A stretch of DNA of 33,035 bases from JAFAZJ01 sp964437145. Lineage in GTDB: Bacteria > Pseudomonadota > Alphaproteobacteria > Reyranellales > Reyranellaceae. Both the position numbers and the translations under genes were made by a program. Below, piece after piece: positions 32,936 through 33,035 of this stretch; position 1 is the stretch's first letter; the number at the start of each line of letters is the position of its first letter. The DNA is taken from NCBI GenBank assembly GCA_964437145.1, contig CAYTFW010000057.1, positions 1 to 33,035 on the forward strand, written 5' to 3'. The notes under the pieces are model-generated. The model did no database searches, was not told the DNA's origin, and saw only the letters and a program-made list of their open reading frames with translations.

Positions 32936-33035
32936 ATGCGCGACGACGACATTGTCCTGGTGACCGGCGCTGGCGGATTTATCGGTGGTCATCTGGTCGA
33001 GCATCTGCGCTCGGCCTGTGGCATGACCCGGATTC
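32936..33035 (+). CDS. NAD-dependent epimerase/dehydratase, N-terminal fragment (runs off the window)
   Basis: Only 33 residues are visible: MRDDDIVLVTGAGGFIGGHLVEHL carries the extended short-chain-dehydrogenase nucleotide motif G-x-x-G-x-x-G, the mark of sugar epimerases and dehydratases. In a glycan locus this suggests a nucleotide-sugar-modifying enzyme such as a GDP-mannose or UDP-sugar epimerase, but the fragment is too short to say which. An in-frame ATG at 32915 would add seven residues (MNLRVFV). The gene continues beyond the right edge. Confidence 0.85.
   Translation, partial: MRDDDIVLVTGAGGFIGGHLVEHLRSACGMTRI

Overview
The window is very GC-rich, with short intergenic gaps and many ATGA/GTGA/TGATG stop-start overlaps. 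The fabI-aroC pair, the high-affinity Liv-type ABC operon, the family III CoA-transferase and the two-subunit Mo hydroxylase with a twin-arginine leader together suggest an alphaproteobacterium from soil or water. A Reyranella/Rhodospirillales/Hyphomicrobiales-like genome would fit, but I cannot fix the genus from sequence alone.

Layout. (1) 1-3601, + strand: the 3' end of fabI, then aroC, a small membrane protein, an AhpD-like carboxymuconolactone decarboxylase (CMD) protein and a radical SAM/SPASM protein in one tightly packed run. (2) 3668-8343, - strand: a complete branched-chain-amino-acid-type ABC uptake operon (binding protein, two ATPases, two permeases) with a recognisable sigma70 promoter at 8387-8415. 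It is separated from region 1 by a strong hairpin. (3) 8499-8573: a tRNA-Thr(TGT). (4) From 8624 to the right edge: a long, mosaic surface-glycan locus. It holds five GT4-type glycosyltransferases or relatives, a GT2, two GT-C-like multi-membrane-span enzymes (one STT3-like), an O-antigen ligase/polymerase-like protein, AsnB, GalE, a WcaJ-type initiating phosphoglycosyltransferase, a NodU-type carbamoyltransferase, an FkbM methyltransferase and the start of another NAD-dependent epimerase. No flippase or outer-membrane export gene is seen, so the locus probably continues to the right.

Two groups of genes in this locus are not obviously glycan genes. One is a CoA-transferase plus a Mo/Fe-S oxidoreductase (18173-22194), bracketed by three copies of one inverted-repeat element. 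The other is a split ThDP decarboxylase (ComDE/Ppd type) plus an HCCA-isomerase-like protein, encoded in the same direction as the carbamoyltransferase and GT2 genes.

The most unusual DNA-level structure is at 31269-31548. A fourth copy of the dispersed inverted repeat has its loop occupied by a second, unrelated palindromic element. The two arms of that inner element carry small hairpins that differ by paired changes but keep a GAA loop. AT-rich islands with promoter-like hexamers occur only at intergenic points inside the glycan region and may be regulatory hubs.

Working model: the WcaJ-like enzyme loads the first sugar phosphate onto undecaprenyl phosphate; the GT4/GT2 enzymes extend the unit; AsnB, the carbamoyltransferase and FkbM decorate it; and the polymerase-like and GT-C enzymes polymerise or transfer it. 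This is inference from gene families, not shown by the sequence.
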